DNA of 64,000 bases from a virus: positions 1-64,000 of IMG/VR virus record IMGVR_UViG_3300044726_000013. One strand, written 5' to 3'. Of this stretch, positions 40,328 to 47,445 are shown piece after piece; positions within the stretch are counted from its first letter, which is position 1, and each line of letters begins with the position of its first letter. The position numbers and the translations under genes were made by a program. Below the pieces are notes generated by a model that saw nothing but the letters and a program-made list of their open reading frames with translations, did not search any database and was not told where the DNA came from.

Positions 40328-40361
40328 GGGTAACCCCTTTTGGTTGGTGTTGAGCCCGGTC

Positions 40362-40390
40362 CTTTTACCCCAAGGTCGCGCTGGTGTAAA
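40362..40390 (-). promoter_or_regulatory. Promoter of the chain 40327-38581
   Basis: On the minus strand cGCTTTACA, 17 bases, TAAAAG. One of the clearest members of the promoter family. Confidence 0.65.
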
Positions 40391-40395
40391 GCGAC

Positions 40396-40854
40396 CTACT
40401 CAAAGAAATTGGTCATCAGGCCGGTGTCACGGTCAGCCGCAGTGTGGTCAGCCGCACCCAGAACCGGGGGCTCCCCGGTAGCACCGTAGGTGACCGGGTA
40501 GGTGGTGTTGAGGGCTTCACCGTTACGGTTGCGGCTGGTCACCATCAGCACGTCTTGGCGCTGGCTGTGTTCGCGCACGGGCACCTTCAGCATCTCAGGC
40601 TGGGTGCGCGGGTCAATGCGGGCCATCCATGCCTCACTGACAAAGCTGTAGCTGGCAATGCCCATGCCGTTGAGAACCTCCTTGATGATGGCGGCCCAAT
40701 GCGCCTTCTCAGCCGGGTTGCGCCACGGCGGCGCTGGCCACTGCGCCAAGTCTTCACCGTCAGGTATCAGGATCACCGGGTCAACCTTGCCGCGCTCAGC
40801 CATGGCCAGCTTGGCGTAGACGCAGGCGGCGGCGTGCTGGGCTTTGAGGCTCAT
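40396..40854 (-). CDS. Unknown protein
   Basis: 152 residues starting MSLKAQHAAACVYAKLAMAE; GGAAGG sits 7 bases upstream, so the ATG 15 bases earlier is less likely. Contains VDPVILIPDGEDLAQWPAPP, PAEKAHWAAIIKEVL and a disordered Thr/Asp-rich end. The upstream micropeptide stop overlaps its start. No family recognised. Confidence 0.6.
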   Translation of the reverse strand: MSLKAQHAAACVYAKLAMAERGKVDPVILIPDGEDLAQWPAPPWRNPAEKAHWAAIIKEVLNGMGIASYSFVSEAWMARIDPRTQPEMLKVPVREHSQRQDVLMVTSRNRNGEALNTTYPVTYGATGEPPVLGAADHTAADRDTGLMTNFFE

Positions 40855-40940
40855 TGACTTGCCTTCCATATGATCAGGGTCAGCATGGCACCTATGGCCA
40901 AGGCCCAGAGTATAGTTTCCACAACAGGGTGTAGTTTCAC
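40851..40940 (-). CDS. Membrane micropeptide
   Basis: 29 residues from a GTG with GAGGAT 6 bases upstream: MKLHPVVET followed by one hydrophobic helix (ILWALAIGAMLTLIIW). Its stop overlaps the next ATG (ATGA). Similar in size and topology to the micropeptides at 18869 and 36421. Confidence 0.5.
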   Translation of the reverse strand: MKLHPVVETILWALAIGAMLTLIIWKASQ

Positions 40941-40950
40941 AGTATCATCC

Positions 40951-41877
40951 TCAGAGTTTGTAGAAAAGGCGGTGCAGTTCTTCCTCAGTGCGCCAGTTCA
41001 CCTTGCTGGCCTTGACCGGCACCAGCTTGCCGTTGCTGAGGTGGCGCATGTGGCCGCGTCGCCAGTGCGCCACCGGGCTGGCATGGTGGCCGCCTCTGGC
41101 AGACGCCTTGGCGTAGGCGCGGCTCTGAAAGGCGCTGACGTAATCCTTGGTATGCACCACGTTGTGGGCGGGTATCTGGTGCCTGCCCTTCTTGGCGCGG
41201 GCGGCGTTCAGCTTGGCCGGGGCGGCCACGTGGGTGATGGGTATGGCGGCATCCGCAAGCAGGCGCAGCATGGTGACCAGCGGGTCAAGGCTGTTTGAGC
41301 CACGGTTGCGTTGCTCCAGTTCACTCTCAACGTGGCCACCGGGGTAGCGCATGTAGGCCGGGCTGACCAGCGTGTTGCCGGGCTTGGCGTTGATGCTGAC
41401 CATATCGTAGATCAGCACGGCATCACCCAGCTTGGGCTCAGCAATGCTGAGGCCGTAGAGTTCAACCACCAGCGTGTCTTCAGGGCGCGCGGGGTGCGGT
41501 GCCACAAGGTAGCCGTTGAAGCCGCCCTCCCAACTGGTGACGCCCAGCCAGCTTTCAAACGGGTGCGGCAGTTCGCCAGCCTCATACATGTGGCGGCTGG
41601 CAATGCTCTCACGCTTGATCACCGCGTTGGGGATGAAGCCAAAGTCAATCATGCGGCCATCAGCCACCACGTCTTTGATGACGTTGCGCAGGTAGGTCAC
41701 GTCACGCTCTTCAGTGATGGCAAGCAATGGGTTGATGGCCAGCATGGCGTCACCAAGCACGGCGTTGCGGAACGCCTCAGCGCTCTTGATGGGCCAATCG
41801 GGCAGGTGCTGAAACAGCAAGCTGACCACTTCAGCGGCTTCACGTTGGGGCAGCAGGGGCATGGTGTCTTGGGTCAT
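40951..41877 (-). CDS. Conserved phage protein with HxRRGH motif
   Basis: 308 residues. The C-terminal part reads GGHHASPVAHWRRGHMRHL, then SNGKLVPVKASKVNW, a pattern I recall in hypothetical proteins of many phages; the same RGH element occurs at 22655-23665. N-terminal region helical (AAEVVSLLFQHLPDWPIK). Start probably leaderless: the -10 box is 7 bases from the ATG. Unknown function. Confidence 0.65.
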   Translation of the reverse strand: MTQDTMPLLPQREAAEVVSLLFQHLPDWPIKSAEAFRNAVLGDAMLAINPLLAITEERDVTYLRNVIKDVVADGRMIDFGFIPNAVIKRESIASRHMYEAGELPHPFESWLGVTSWEGGFNGYLVAPHPARPEDTLVVELYGLSIAEPKLGDAVLIYDMVSINAKPGNTLVSPAYMRYPGGHVESELEQRNRGSNSLDPLVTMLRLLADAAIPITHVAAPAKLNAARAKKGRHQIPAHNVVHTKDYVSAFQSRAYAKASARGGHHASPVAHWRRGHMRHLSNGKLVPVKASKVNWRTEEELHRLFYKL

Positions 41878-41884
41878 GCCCCTA

Positions 41885-41913
41885 GCTATAGCATCCCTTA
41901 AGCGTCTGGTGAA
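41885..41913 (-). promoter_or_regulatory. Promoter of 40951-41877, predicted leaderless
   Basis: On the minus strand TTCACC, 17 bases, TATAGC, with GGGATGC before the -10 box and 7 bases from it to the ATG. Confidence 0.5.
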
Positions 41914-42128
41914 GGGACCATGTTGCGGCGGGTGTTCTTCAGTTGGTGCATGCGCATTGCAAGGAACAGGTGCACCAGTTGCGCCACGTCAGCGTTTAGT
42001 TCGGCGCTGGTGTAGCCCGTGGTCTTGTAGCCGTGCAGGTTCTGCAACAGGGTCTGAATGACGGGCAGATCGTTCTTGGCACCGTCAAGCAGGTCAAACC
42101 ATTCCATGTGGTTCAGGGCGCGGGTCAT
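41898..42128 (-). CDS. Small unknown protein
   Basis: 76 residues, MTRALNHMEWFDLLDGAKND, then a helical LNADVAQLVHLFLAMRMHQL. Coupled by ATGA to the Lar-like gene upstream. Not recognised. Confidence 0.6.
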   Translation of the reverse strand: MTRALNHMEWFDLLDGAKNDLPVIQTLLQNLHGYKTTGYTSAELNADVAQLVHLFLAMRMHQLKNTRRNMVPSPDA

Positions 42129-42403
42129 GGTGCGGTCTTTCTGGTGTTCCAGCGGGTGGCGGCGGCGTGCAGCAGGGTGGTTTCAAAGGCATCCCACGCG
42201 TGCTTGGTGTAGGGGTAGCGCGGCTGTGTGGCGCGTGTTGACATCTCAGCGCCGCATTCCCAGCACTCAACCTTGACCAGCCAGTCAGGGCTGTCCTGAA
42301 CGTCTATCAGGCCGCTGATGTCAGCCCGGCCATGGCAGAACGGGCATGCGTCAAGCTGCGGCTGGTAGGCACCCAGCTTGGTCTTGGTGCCGTGCGCGGT
42401 CAT
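42125..42403 (-). CDS. Lar-family restriction alleviation-like zinc protein
   Basis: 92 residues with the Lar pattern: LDACPFCHGRADI (first Cys pair), VECWECGAEM (second pair), then helices ending in AAATRWNTR. Lar proteins of lambdoid phages modulate host type I restriction-modification. In a phage that seems to hide its DNA by base modification it may be a second anti-restriction layer. Family name by pattern. Confidence 0.65.
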   Translation of the reverse strand: MTAHGTKTKLGAYQPQLDACPFCHGRADISGLIDVQDSPDWLVKVECWECGAEMSTRATQPRYPYTKHAWDAFETTLLHAAATRWNTRKTAP

Positions 42404-42591
42404 GGTGCCTCACCCACGCAACAGCCGTTGGTCAGCACGGTGTGGGTCATCCACATCTGGTCAGGGCGCAGCCTGACCACGGCCACCCAGCCGCCTTTAA
42501 GCTTGACGGCGGTGGGTATGGTGTTGGGCAGGCCCAGCCGCAGGGCGGCGGCGGTGGCCGCAGCCTGCGTGGCGTAGATGGCGGCGCTCAT
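42400..42591 (-). CDS. Small unknown protein
   Basis: 63 residues, an Ala-rich helical start (AAIYATQAAATAAALRLG) then GGWVAVVRLRPDQMWMTHTV. Coupled to both neighbours. Not recognised. Confidence 0.55.
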   Translation of the reverse strand: MSAAIYATQAAATAAALRLGLPNTIPTAVKLKGGWVAVVRLRPDQMWMTHTVLTNGCCVGEAP

Positions 42592-42887
42592 GCCGCCACC
42601 ACCTGTTCCTCAAAGCCGCACGCGGCCACCACGTAGGTGACGCCTTCAAAGATGAAGCGGTCACCCATCATGCTTGAGCGCAGGCCGTATTCCCTGCCAT
42701 CAATGATGGGCAGCATGGCGCGCACGGTCACGGCGTCATGGTGATCAGGGTTGCCCGGCCGTGACCAAGAGCCGCTGATGTTCTGGGTATAGCGCCACGC
42801 AAACTCAAGCGCGTCGTAGGGGTCGGCGTAGGGGGTTTCAACAGAGGCCACGTGCACGGGGCCGTGGTAGACTTCTACGGTAGACAT
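42588..42887 (-). CDS. Small unknown protein
   Basis: 99 residues, MSTVEVYHGPVHVASVETPY with AWRYTQNISGSWSR and a beta-type end (FIFEGVTYVVAACGF). AGGAG upstream. First gene of the operon 42887-41898, from the promoter at 42917. Confidence 0.6.
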   Translation of the reverse strand: MSTVEVYHGPVHVASVETPYADPYDALEFAWRYTQNISGSWSRPGNPDHHDAVTVRAMLPIIDGREYGLRSSMMGDRFIFEGVTYVVAACGFEEQVVAA

Positions 42888-42916
42888 CAGGTAACTCCTA
42901 TCCAGTTGACAGGTCT

Positions 42917-42946
42917 ACCCTAGCATCGTCTGGGGGCGCTTGTAAA
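42917..42946 (-). promoter_or_regulatory. Promoter of the operon 42887-41898
   Basis: On the minus strand cGCTTTACA, 18 bases, TAGGGT, with GATGC just before the -10 box. Confidence 0.6.
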
Positions 42947-42954
42947 GCGACTTT

Positions 42955-42989
42955 GCAAAAGTGTTGACGGCACTGGTGCCGTCATCACT
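42955..42989 (-). terminator. Terminator of 42985-43401
   Basis: On the minus strand AGTG-a-TGACGGCAC-ca-GTGCCGTCA-a-CACT, then TTTGC: a 9-bp perfect stem extended by 4 bp. It overlaps the gene's stop region. Confidence 0.7.
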
Positions 42990-43401
42990 TTGCCGGGCGG
43001 CGCAGTTCAATCTCAGGGGTAGTGCTTTCAACCACAAAGCCAAAGTCTTCAAACAGGCCGGTCAGCCGCTGCGGGTCACAGTCAGGCTCATAATTGCGGA
43101 TGATGCTGGTGCATTCCATACCGTCAGCGTCTAGATCAGCCATCACGGTGGCCATCAGGCTGCGCATGTGGCCTTGGCCGCGCTTGGTGCGGTCCTGCAC
43201 GTTGACGTAGACAATGCGGTGGGCCTCCCCGGACGCACCCAGCGCTAGGCTGATCAGGGCCGGGTCTACCTGATAGGTCTGGTGCGTCCGGGGCCCGGTG
43301 GGCTCAGCATGCGGCGTGACGGCCTGCGGCTGAGCGTCACCCGGCTGAGACAGGCTCTCAGGCGGGTGAAGGCGGGTACCATCGTGGGTAAAGGTGGCCA
43401 T
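42985..43401 (-). CDS. GNAT-like acetyltransferase candidate
   Basis: 138 residues. After a proline-rich N-terminal ~40, the sequence IVYVNVQDRTKRGQGHMRSL, MATVMADLDADGM and LFEDFGFVVES resembles the acetyl-CoA-binding motif A (RGxGH) and C-terminal strand of GNAT enzymes. The domain is short for the family, so activity is uncertain. Own promoter, predicted leaderless, and own terminator. Confidence 0.5.
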   Translation of the reverse strand: MATFTHDGTRLHPPESLSQPGDAQPQAVTPHAEPTGPRTHQTYQVDPALISLALGASGEAHRIVYVNVQDRTKRGQGHMRSLMATVMADLDADGMECTSIIRNYEPDCDPQRLTGLFEDFGFVVESTTPEIELRRPAK

Positions 43402-43406
43402 GCCCC

Positions 43407-43435
43407 GGTATAGCCTATGCGGGCCGCCATGTCAG
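43407..43435 (-). promoter_or_regulatory. Promoter of 42985-43401, predicted leaderless
   Basis: On the minus strand CTGACA, 17 bases, TATACC, with 5 bases from the -10 box to the ATG. Confidence 0.6.
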
Positions 43436-43912
43436 GTGCTGACGTGCGCCGTCCCACCGCAAGTCTTCACGGGTAATGCCACGGGCCAGCAACTCGGCCT
43501 CGGTAAGGCCGTCTTGGTAGAGCGCGTAGCGGCCATACGCCTTGCTGCCCTTCTGCTTGGGGTTGGGCACATGGCTGACCAGCACGCGGGCGGCCTTGGC
43601 GGCCCGTGCAACGGGGCTGCGTGGGCTGGGCTGGGCTGGCTTGGGCGGCTGCGGCTTGGGGTAGGGCTTGGGCTTCAGTTGGGCGCTGTCAGGGCACTTG
43701 GTCAGAACACCCTTCAGGCAGGCGGTGGCGATCATGGCGCGCAGATCAGTGCTGCGCTCAAGGCGTGACAGGGCGGCCTGTGGCGGCAGCTTGTGCTGAA
43801 TGAGGATCACATCAAGCGGCACGCCGGGCGTGGGCAGGGGCAGTTGCAGGGCCTTGCAGACGGCCAGTTGGTCAGCCGGGCACAGGCGCGTAAATGCGGC
43901 AGCGTCAATCAT
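43415..43912 (-). CDS. Protein ending in the recurrent NPK-DGMTV domain
   Basis: 165 residues. N-terminal helical part (CPADQLAVCKALQLPLPTPG), proline-lysine linker (KPKPYPKPQPPKPAQP), then a domain copy at about 111-165 (VPNPKQKGSKAYGRYALY, DGLTEAE, DLRWDGARQHLTW). Lies beside another carrier of the same domain (44006-44932). Weak ribosome site; an inverted-repeat region lies upstream. Confidence 0.7.
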   Translation of the reverse strand: MIDAAAFTRLCPADQLAVCKALQLPLPTPGVPLDVILIQHKLPPQAALSRLERSTDLRAMIATACLKGVLTKCPDSAQLKPKPYPKPQPPKPAQPSPRSPVARAAKAARVLVSHVPNPKQKGSKAYGRYALYQDGLTEAELLARGITREDLRWDGARQHLTWRPA

Positions 43913-43945
43913 TTGGGGTTCAGCCTATCCAGAGGTGAGGGGGTA

Positions 43946-43975
43946 GCTTGCACCGGGATTTGCCCCGGCGCAAGC
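43946..43975. other. Stable hairpin between two domain-carrying genes
   Basis: GCTTGC-a-CCGGG, loop, CCCGG-c-GCAAGC. No U-run on either side, so it is more likely an mRNA structure or processing site than an intrinsic terminator. Confidence 0.45.
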
Positions 43976-43984
43976 GGTATTTTG

Positions 43985-44004
43985 GTTTGTAACCGGGTAC
44001 AAAC
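43985..44004. promoter_or_regulatory. 20-bp dyad, candidate operator
   Basis: GTTTGTA-accggg-TACAAAC is a perfect 7-bp inverted repeat just after the stop of the DUF2786 gene and upstream of 43415-43912 on the minus strand. Size and symmetry fit a dimeric HTH regulator such as the XRE- or LuxR-type proteins at 33 kb. Confidence 0.4.
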
Positions 44005-44005
44005 G

Positions 44006-44932
44006 TCACGCCAGCCGCAGCTTGGTGGCGCTGGTGCCCACGGCGGTGCCAAGGTGCACCTTGTTGCCCGCAGCCATGCCCGCCTCACGCGCGCTCTGGC
44101 TGCCGCTGGTGGCCACGCGGGTGTTGCTGGCCTTGCGCAGCTTGCGGTCACCCCATTGCTCGGCAACCACGGCGTTCTTGACCACCATCAGGGCGGTGCC
44201 GCTGGTGGTGACCAGCGTCTCCGTATGCCTTGCCTTCAGCATTTCCCTGATACGGGTGCTGACGCGCGCGGTGTAGGCCAGCATGAAATCATTGCGGGTG
44301 CGGCGGTTGTTGACCCAGTTGGTGGCCTTGAAGGCGGCATAGCCACGGTCACCGGCACCCTCAATGACGCGCATCAGGTAGGTGGCCACCTCAACGTCAG
44401 CCGGGAGGCCGAAGAAGATGATCTGCCCGGTGCCGGTCTTGTGGTAGACAATGCAGGCGCAGTAATCGGCAATGGCCTTGGCGCACCACTGGCTGGGGTG
44501 CGGCCGGGCGCGGTGCGCGCCGTGAATGCCGCTTTCACACTTTTCGGCTTTGATCTCAGTCTCAGATTGTTCAATGCCGTACTTGTCCATAAGCTGCCCG
44601 GCCTTTTCAGCGGCGGCCATGGCCTCTTCCTCGGTGCAGCCGTTTTCAACGGTCTTGCTCAGCAGGGCGCGTATGCGGTTGACGGCGGCGCTGCGGTTGG
44701 CGGTGGGCGCGGCAGCGGTGGCGGCGCTGAAGGTGCTTTCACCGGCCGGTATGGCAATGAAGCCGCGCTTCTCATCCCAGTGCAGGTCTTCACGCGTGCC
44801 ACCGGCCCGCAGGTACTCACCGGGCGTCATGCCGTCACGGTAGAGGCTGAAGCGGTAGTGCGCCTTGCTGCCGGGCTTCTTGGGGTTGGGTACCAGCACG
44901 CGGATGCGCGCAACGGGTGATTTGAAAGACAT
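44006..44932 (-). CDS. Recurrent NPK-DGMTV domain fused to a DUF2786 protein
   Basis: 308 residues. Residues ~8-62 are the recurrent domain (VPNPKKPGSKAHYRFSLY, DGMTPGEY, DLHWDEKRGFIAI). Then comes NRIRALLSKTVENGCTEEEA with MAAAEKAGQLMDKYG, the DUF2786 signature, and a C-terminal part of the kind that often follows it (KCESGIHGAHRARPHPSQW). DUF2786 proteins are phage and bacterial proteins of unknown role. GGAGAACC precedes the ATG. Own promoter at 44984. Confidence 0.75.
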   Translation of the reverse strand: MSFKSPVARIRVLVPNPKKPGSKAHYRFSLYRDGMTPGEYLRAGGTREDLHWDEKRGFIAIPAGESTFSAATAAAPTANRSAAVNRIRALLSKTVENGCTEEEAMAAAEKAGQLMDKYGIEQSETEIKAEKCESGIHGAHRARPHPSQWCAKAIADYCACIVYHKTGTGQIIFFGLPADVEVATYLMRVIEGAGDRGYAAFKATNWVNNRRTRNDFMLAYTARVSTRIREMLKARHTETLVTTSGTALMVVKNAVVAEQWGDRKLRKASNTRVATSGSQSAREAGMAAGNKVHLGTAVGTSATKLRLA

Positions 44933-44983
44933 GGTGGTTCTCCAGAGGTTGAAAAGGCGCAGCCGGGTGGCCGCGCCTTGAAT

Positions 44984-45012
44984 GGTTTAGCACGACCTCG
45001 TGCCCGTGTAAA
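44984..45012 (-). promoter_or_regulatory. Promoter of the DUF2786 gene
   Basis: On the minus strand cGCTTTACA, 17 bases, TAAACC. Confidence 0.65.
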
Positions 45013-45018
45013 GCGAGG

Positions 45019-45420
45019 TTATGTGCATTCAGCCTCAAGCGCGTCAAGCTGGGGCTGAATGGCGGCCATGATGGCTTCAGCAAGGGCGTTGACGCCGTAG
45101 TCAGCAATCACGTCATAGCCGTCATTGCCGTAGATCAGGCTGAAGGTGGCGGCCTGCTTGGGGTCACCGGGCAGGCCAATGGTCTGGGCGCGCAGGGTGT
45201 CTTCATCAGTGCTGGCAAGGGCGCACATGATTTCGTGGCGGTTCTGGCTCTTGCGCAGGCACCAGTCTTCACCGTCATTGATGCTGACCAGAAGGCCACG
45301 GCGCAGGCATTCATCAATCAGGTAGCCGCAGGCGCGGCTCTCAGTCTCAAGGCGCTTGGCAAGGTCAGCATGGCCAGCGGCGCGGGCACGTTCAGCGTAG
45401 GTGGTGAAGGCGGTTTTCAT
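45019..45420 (-). CDS. Unknown protein, first gene left of the terminase promoter region
   Basis: 133 residues, MKTAFTTYAERARAAGHADL, helical, with ACGYLIDECLRRGLLVSIND and EALAEAIMA-like ends. The start is at the ATG after an AAGAAAGC stretch; longer in-frame starts run into the promoter. It reads leftward from the second iteron element. Not recognised. Confidence 0.6.
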   Translation of the reverse strand: MKTAFTTYAERARAAGHADLAKRLETESRACGYLIDECLRRGLLVSINDGEDWCLRKSQNRHEIMCALASTDEDTLRAQTIGLPGDPKQAATFSLIYGNDGYDVIADYGVNALAEAIMAAIQPQLDALEAECT

Positions 45421-45476
45421 GGGTGTTGCTTTCTTTGGGTTCAGAGGGGTGACCGGGGACGCCGGGCACATCAGGT

Positions 45477-45506
45477 CGTTTACAACATGAAAGCGACTGC
45501 TGTCAA
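45477..45506 (-). promoter_or_regulatory. Promoter of 45019-45420
   Basis: On the minus strand TTGACA, 18 bases, TAAACG, downstream of the iteron element on that strand. Confidence 0.6.
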
Positions 45507-45569
45507 CAGGGCCCTTGAAAGCGCATAAATATGCGCGCGTCACGTAGAAGGGGGTATGGGGTCAAACCA

Positions 45570-45686
45570 TTTAGGCCAATAGTGACAATAGGCCAATAGT
45601 AACAGGACCTAAGTCATTGATTAAAAACGCGTGGGCGCGTATTGCGCAATACTCAGATTATTACGTCGTTATGTGTGTGCGCGTGT
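45570..45686 (-). repeat. Iteron-bearing intergenic element, copy 2 (reads leftward)
   Basis: On the minus strand it has ACACGCGCACAC (45686-45675), then the 22-base block at 45650-45629 (18 of 22 identical to copy 1), then three CTATT units at 45599, 45591 and 45582 (periods 8 and 9). It occupies the middle of the 371-base gap 45421-45791, the longest gene-free stretch of the window. The gap also holds the minus promoter at 45477 and the terminase promoter at 45756. The rest is A+T-richer than average with no gene visible. Confidence 0.6.
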
Positions 45687-45755
45687 ATGTAGGGTTGAGT
45701 ATCGTTACGGTATGCAAACCCCGGTTGCAGTGCCCAAAACCCCGGTCTGGGCCAC

Positions 45756-45785
45756 TTTACAGGCTCACCGGCAGGGGCCTATACT
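45756..45785 (+). promoter_or_regulatory. Late promoter of the terminase operon, predicted leaderless
   Basis: TTTACA, 18 bases, TATACT, with 6 bases (ccggcc) to the ATG of the small terminase. The closest to consensus of the TTTACA family. Confidence 0.75.
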
Positions 45786-45791
45786 CCGGCC

Positions 45792-46295
45792 ATGACACGC
45801 CCTTACCCGCAGACTACGGTCTACCAGCCCCGGTGGGCAGAGGAAGATTACCGTAGACGCCCCAAGTCATTTGACCCCGAGATTGCGCTGCTGATCATTG
45901 AGCGGATCAAGAACGGTGAGACGTTGAACGCGCTGTGCGCCAACAACCGTGACTACCCGCTGCCCGGCACGTTCGTTGAGTGGCTTGAGCAAGAGCCTGA
46001 CATGATGGCCCGCTACCGCAGGGCCAAGAACATTCAGGCTGAGTTGCTGGTTGATGGCATGCTTGAAGACGGCAAGGCTGGCACGTGGGATGCCGCCACG
46101 CGGGTGGCGGCGGGCAAGACCTACGTTGAGAAGACTGACCCCGCCCGCTACGGGCCAAGGGCCACGGTGATCAACCAGCCCGTGCCTGAGGCTGAGCCCC
46201 AGTCAGACGCGGCCAAGGTCAGCGTCAAGGCCAAGGTCAATCAGATCGTTGAACGCATAGCAGCCCGCAAACGCAAGACAGAGGAAGCCAGCTAA
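45792..46295 (+). CDS. Terminase small subunit
   Basis: 167 residues. The N-terminal half has an HTH-like DNA-recognition region (EIALLIIERIKNGETLNALC, then GTFVEWLEQEPDMMARYRRA) typical of small terminases that bind the packaging site. The C-terminus is basic (VNQIVERIAARKRKTEEAS). It heads the late operon two genes before an opposing gene and the large subunit. Predicted leaderless start with no ribosome site. Confidence 0.75.
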   Translation: MTRPYPQTTVYQPRWAEEDYRRRPKSFDPEIALLIIERIKNGETLNALCANNRDYPLPGTFVEWLEQEPDMMARYRRAKNIQAELLVDGMLEDGKAGTWDAATRVAAGKTYVEKTDPARYGPRATVINQPVPEAEPQSDAAKVSVKAKVNQIVERIAARKRKTEEAS

Positions 46296-46768
46296 TGGCC
46301 GCCACCCTACGCACCACCGCACGCAACATCCAGCGCTTTGAGCCGGTCTACCACGGCAAGGGCAAGCACGCCTACGGCATCAAGCGCATAGGCAACGTCT
46401 ACCGCGCCTACCGCTTGAACAGCGGCAGGTACACCGGCATGAGCGCCAAGAGCGCTGACCATGCCACCAAGGCGCTGGCGCTGGCTTGGTGCCAGACTGA
46501 CTTTGGCTTGGCGCGGCCGGGCACCATTGCCCCCACGACCACCACGGCCAGCTTTGTGCAGCCCGCCATTGGGGCCACGGTGGCCGTGGCGGTGACCAGC
46601 GCAGCCGGGCTGGTGGTGGGCCAGAACGTGACAATCGGCACGGGCGGCAAGTATGAGATCACAGCCATTGCGGGCCTGAGCATCACCTGCAAGAACCTTG
46701 GCACGGGTGTGACCACTGGCGCTACCGTGCCAACGGCACAGGCGTTCACGGTGGTGGGTGCTTGGTGA
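46295..46768 (+). CDS. Unknown late protein with beta-rich C-terminus
   Basis: 157 residues. The basic N-terminal ~70 (NIQRFEPVYHGKGKHAYGIK, VYRAYRLNSGRYTGM) is followed by a small beta domain (VAVAVTSAAGLVVGQNVTIG) seen in phage virion proteins. TAATG overlap with the small terminase. Possible minor virion or packaging protein. Confidence 0.55.
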   Translation: MAATLRTTARNIQRFEPVYHGKGKHAYGIKRIGNVYRAYRLNSGRYTGMSAKSADHATKALALAWCQTDFGLARPGTIAPTTTTASFVQPAIGATVAVAVTSAAGLVVGQNVTIGTGGKYEITAIAGLSITCKNLGTGVTTGATVPTAQAFTVVGAW

Positions 46769-47067
46769 ACCTGAAGCTGGTTGATGAGCCACAGCAGGGG
46801 CCAGAGCCCCCGGTTGAGCCGCCCCCGGTCTATGTGGTCAAGGTGGCCATCCTTACGCCCAAGGGCAGGCTGCTGGGGTGTCTTGAATGCCCGTGGTCAG
46901 GGCCCGGCACCATCGGTGATTTGTGCAACAACCTGATTGCGGTGAACAAGGAACGTGCAGACCTAGACCACTGCCGCATTGAAGTGAGGTGGGTGCGGCA
47001 GCGGCCACTACAGGATCACCCTGAGGCGGGTTCAGGCAGCAAGCAAATGAGCCTCAATCAAGGGTGA
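46765..47067 (+). CDS. Small unknown late protein
   Basis: 100 residues from a GTG overlapping the previous stop: MNLKLVDEPQQGPEPPVEPP, then VAILTPKGRLLGCLECPW and a basic end. Not recognised. A GCCCGGC-tgcaag-GCCGGGC hairpin lies about 30 bases after its stop, between it and the convergent gene. Confidence 0.55.
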   Translation: MNLKLVDEPQQGPEPPVEPPPVYVVKVAILTPKGRLLGCLECPWSGPGTIGDLCNNLIAVNKERADLDHCRIEVRWVRQRPLQDHPEAGSGSKQMSLNQG

Positions 47068-47120
47068 TGGCGCTAAAGGCAAGCCTCTGGCCCAGCCCGG
47101 CTGCAAGGCCGGGCACCCAT

Positions 47121-47420
47121 TCAGACCGTGTGCAGCTTGAAGCCGGGCACGCCCGGCATCTTGAACCGGGTGACCTTGCGCTCTTCCCTGATATCAGACC
47201 AGCCGCAGTAGATGCCAAGCGCCTTTTCCAGTGACAGCACAAGGCTGTGCACGTCTTGCGGGCACTCAACATCGTCGGGTGACCACGGCGTCAGGGGCCG
47301 CAGTTCACTGGCCTTGATCAAGGGCACGCCGTTGAGCGTGACCACAAAGCTGACGCGCAGGCTGTCAGTACCCTCGGCAGCATCAGGCATACGGTATAGT
47401 TTCAAGGTTGGCGTCTTCAT
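47121..47420 (-). CDS. Opposing gene between the terminase subunits, unknown
   Basis: 99 residues, MKTPTLKLYRMPDAAEGTDS, then SLRVSFVVTLNGVPLIKASE and EERKVTRFKMPGVPGF, beta-rich. It reads against the late operon, with its own promoter at 47446, the arrangement of a moron gene. Function unknown. Confidence 0.65.
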   Translation of the reverse strand: MKTPTLKLYRMPDAAEGTDSLRVSFVVTLNGVPLIKASELRPLTPWSPDDVECPQDVHSLVLSLEKALGIYCGWSDIREERKVTRFKMPGVPGFKLHTV

Positions 47421-47445
47421 CGGTTAACCCCCTAGTAATTGCTGA

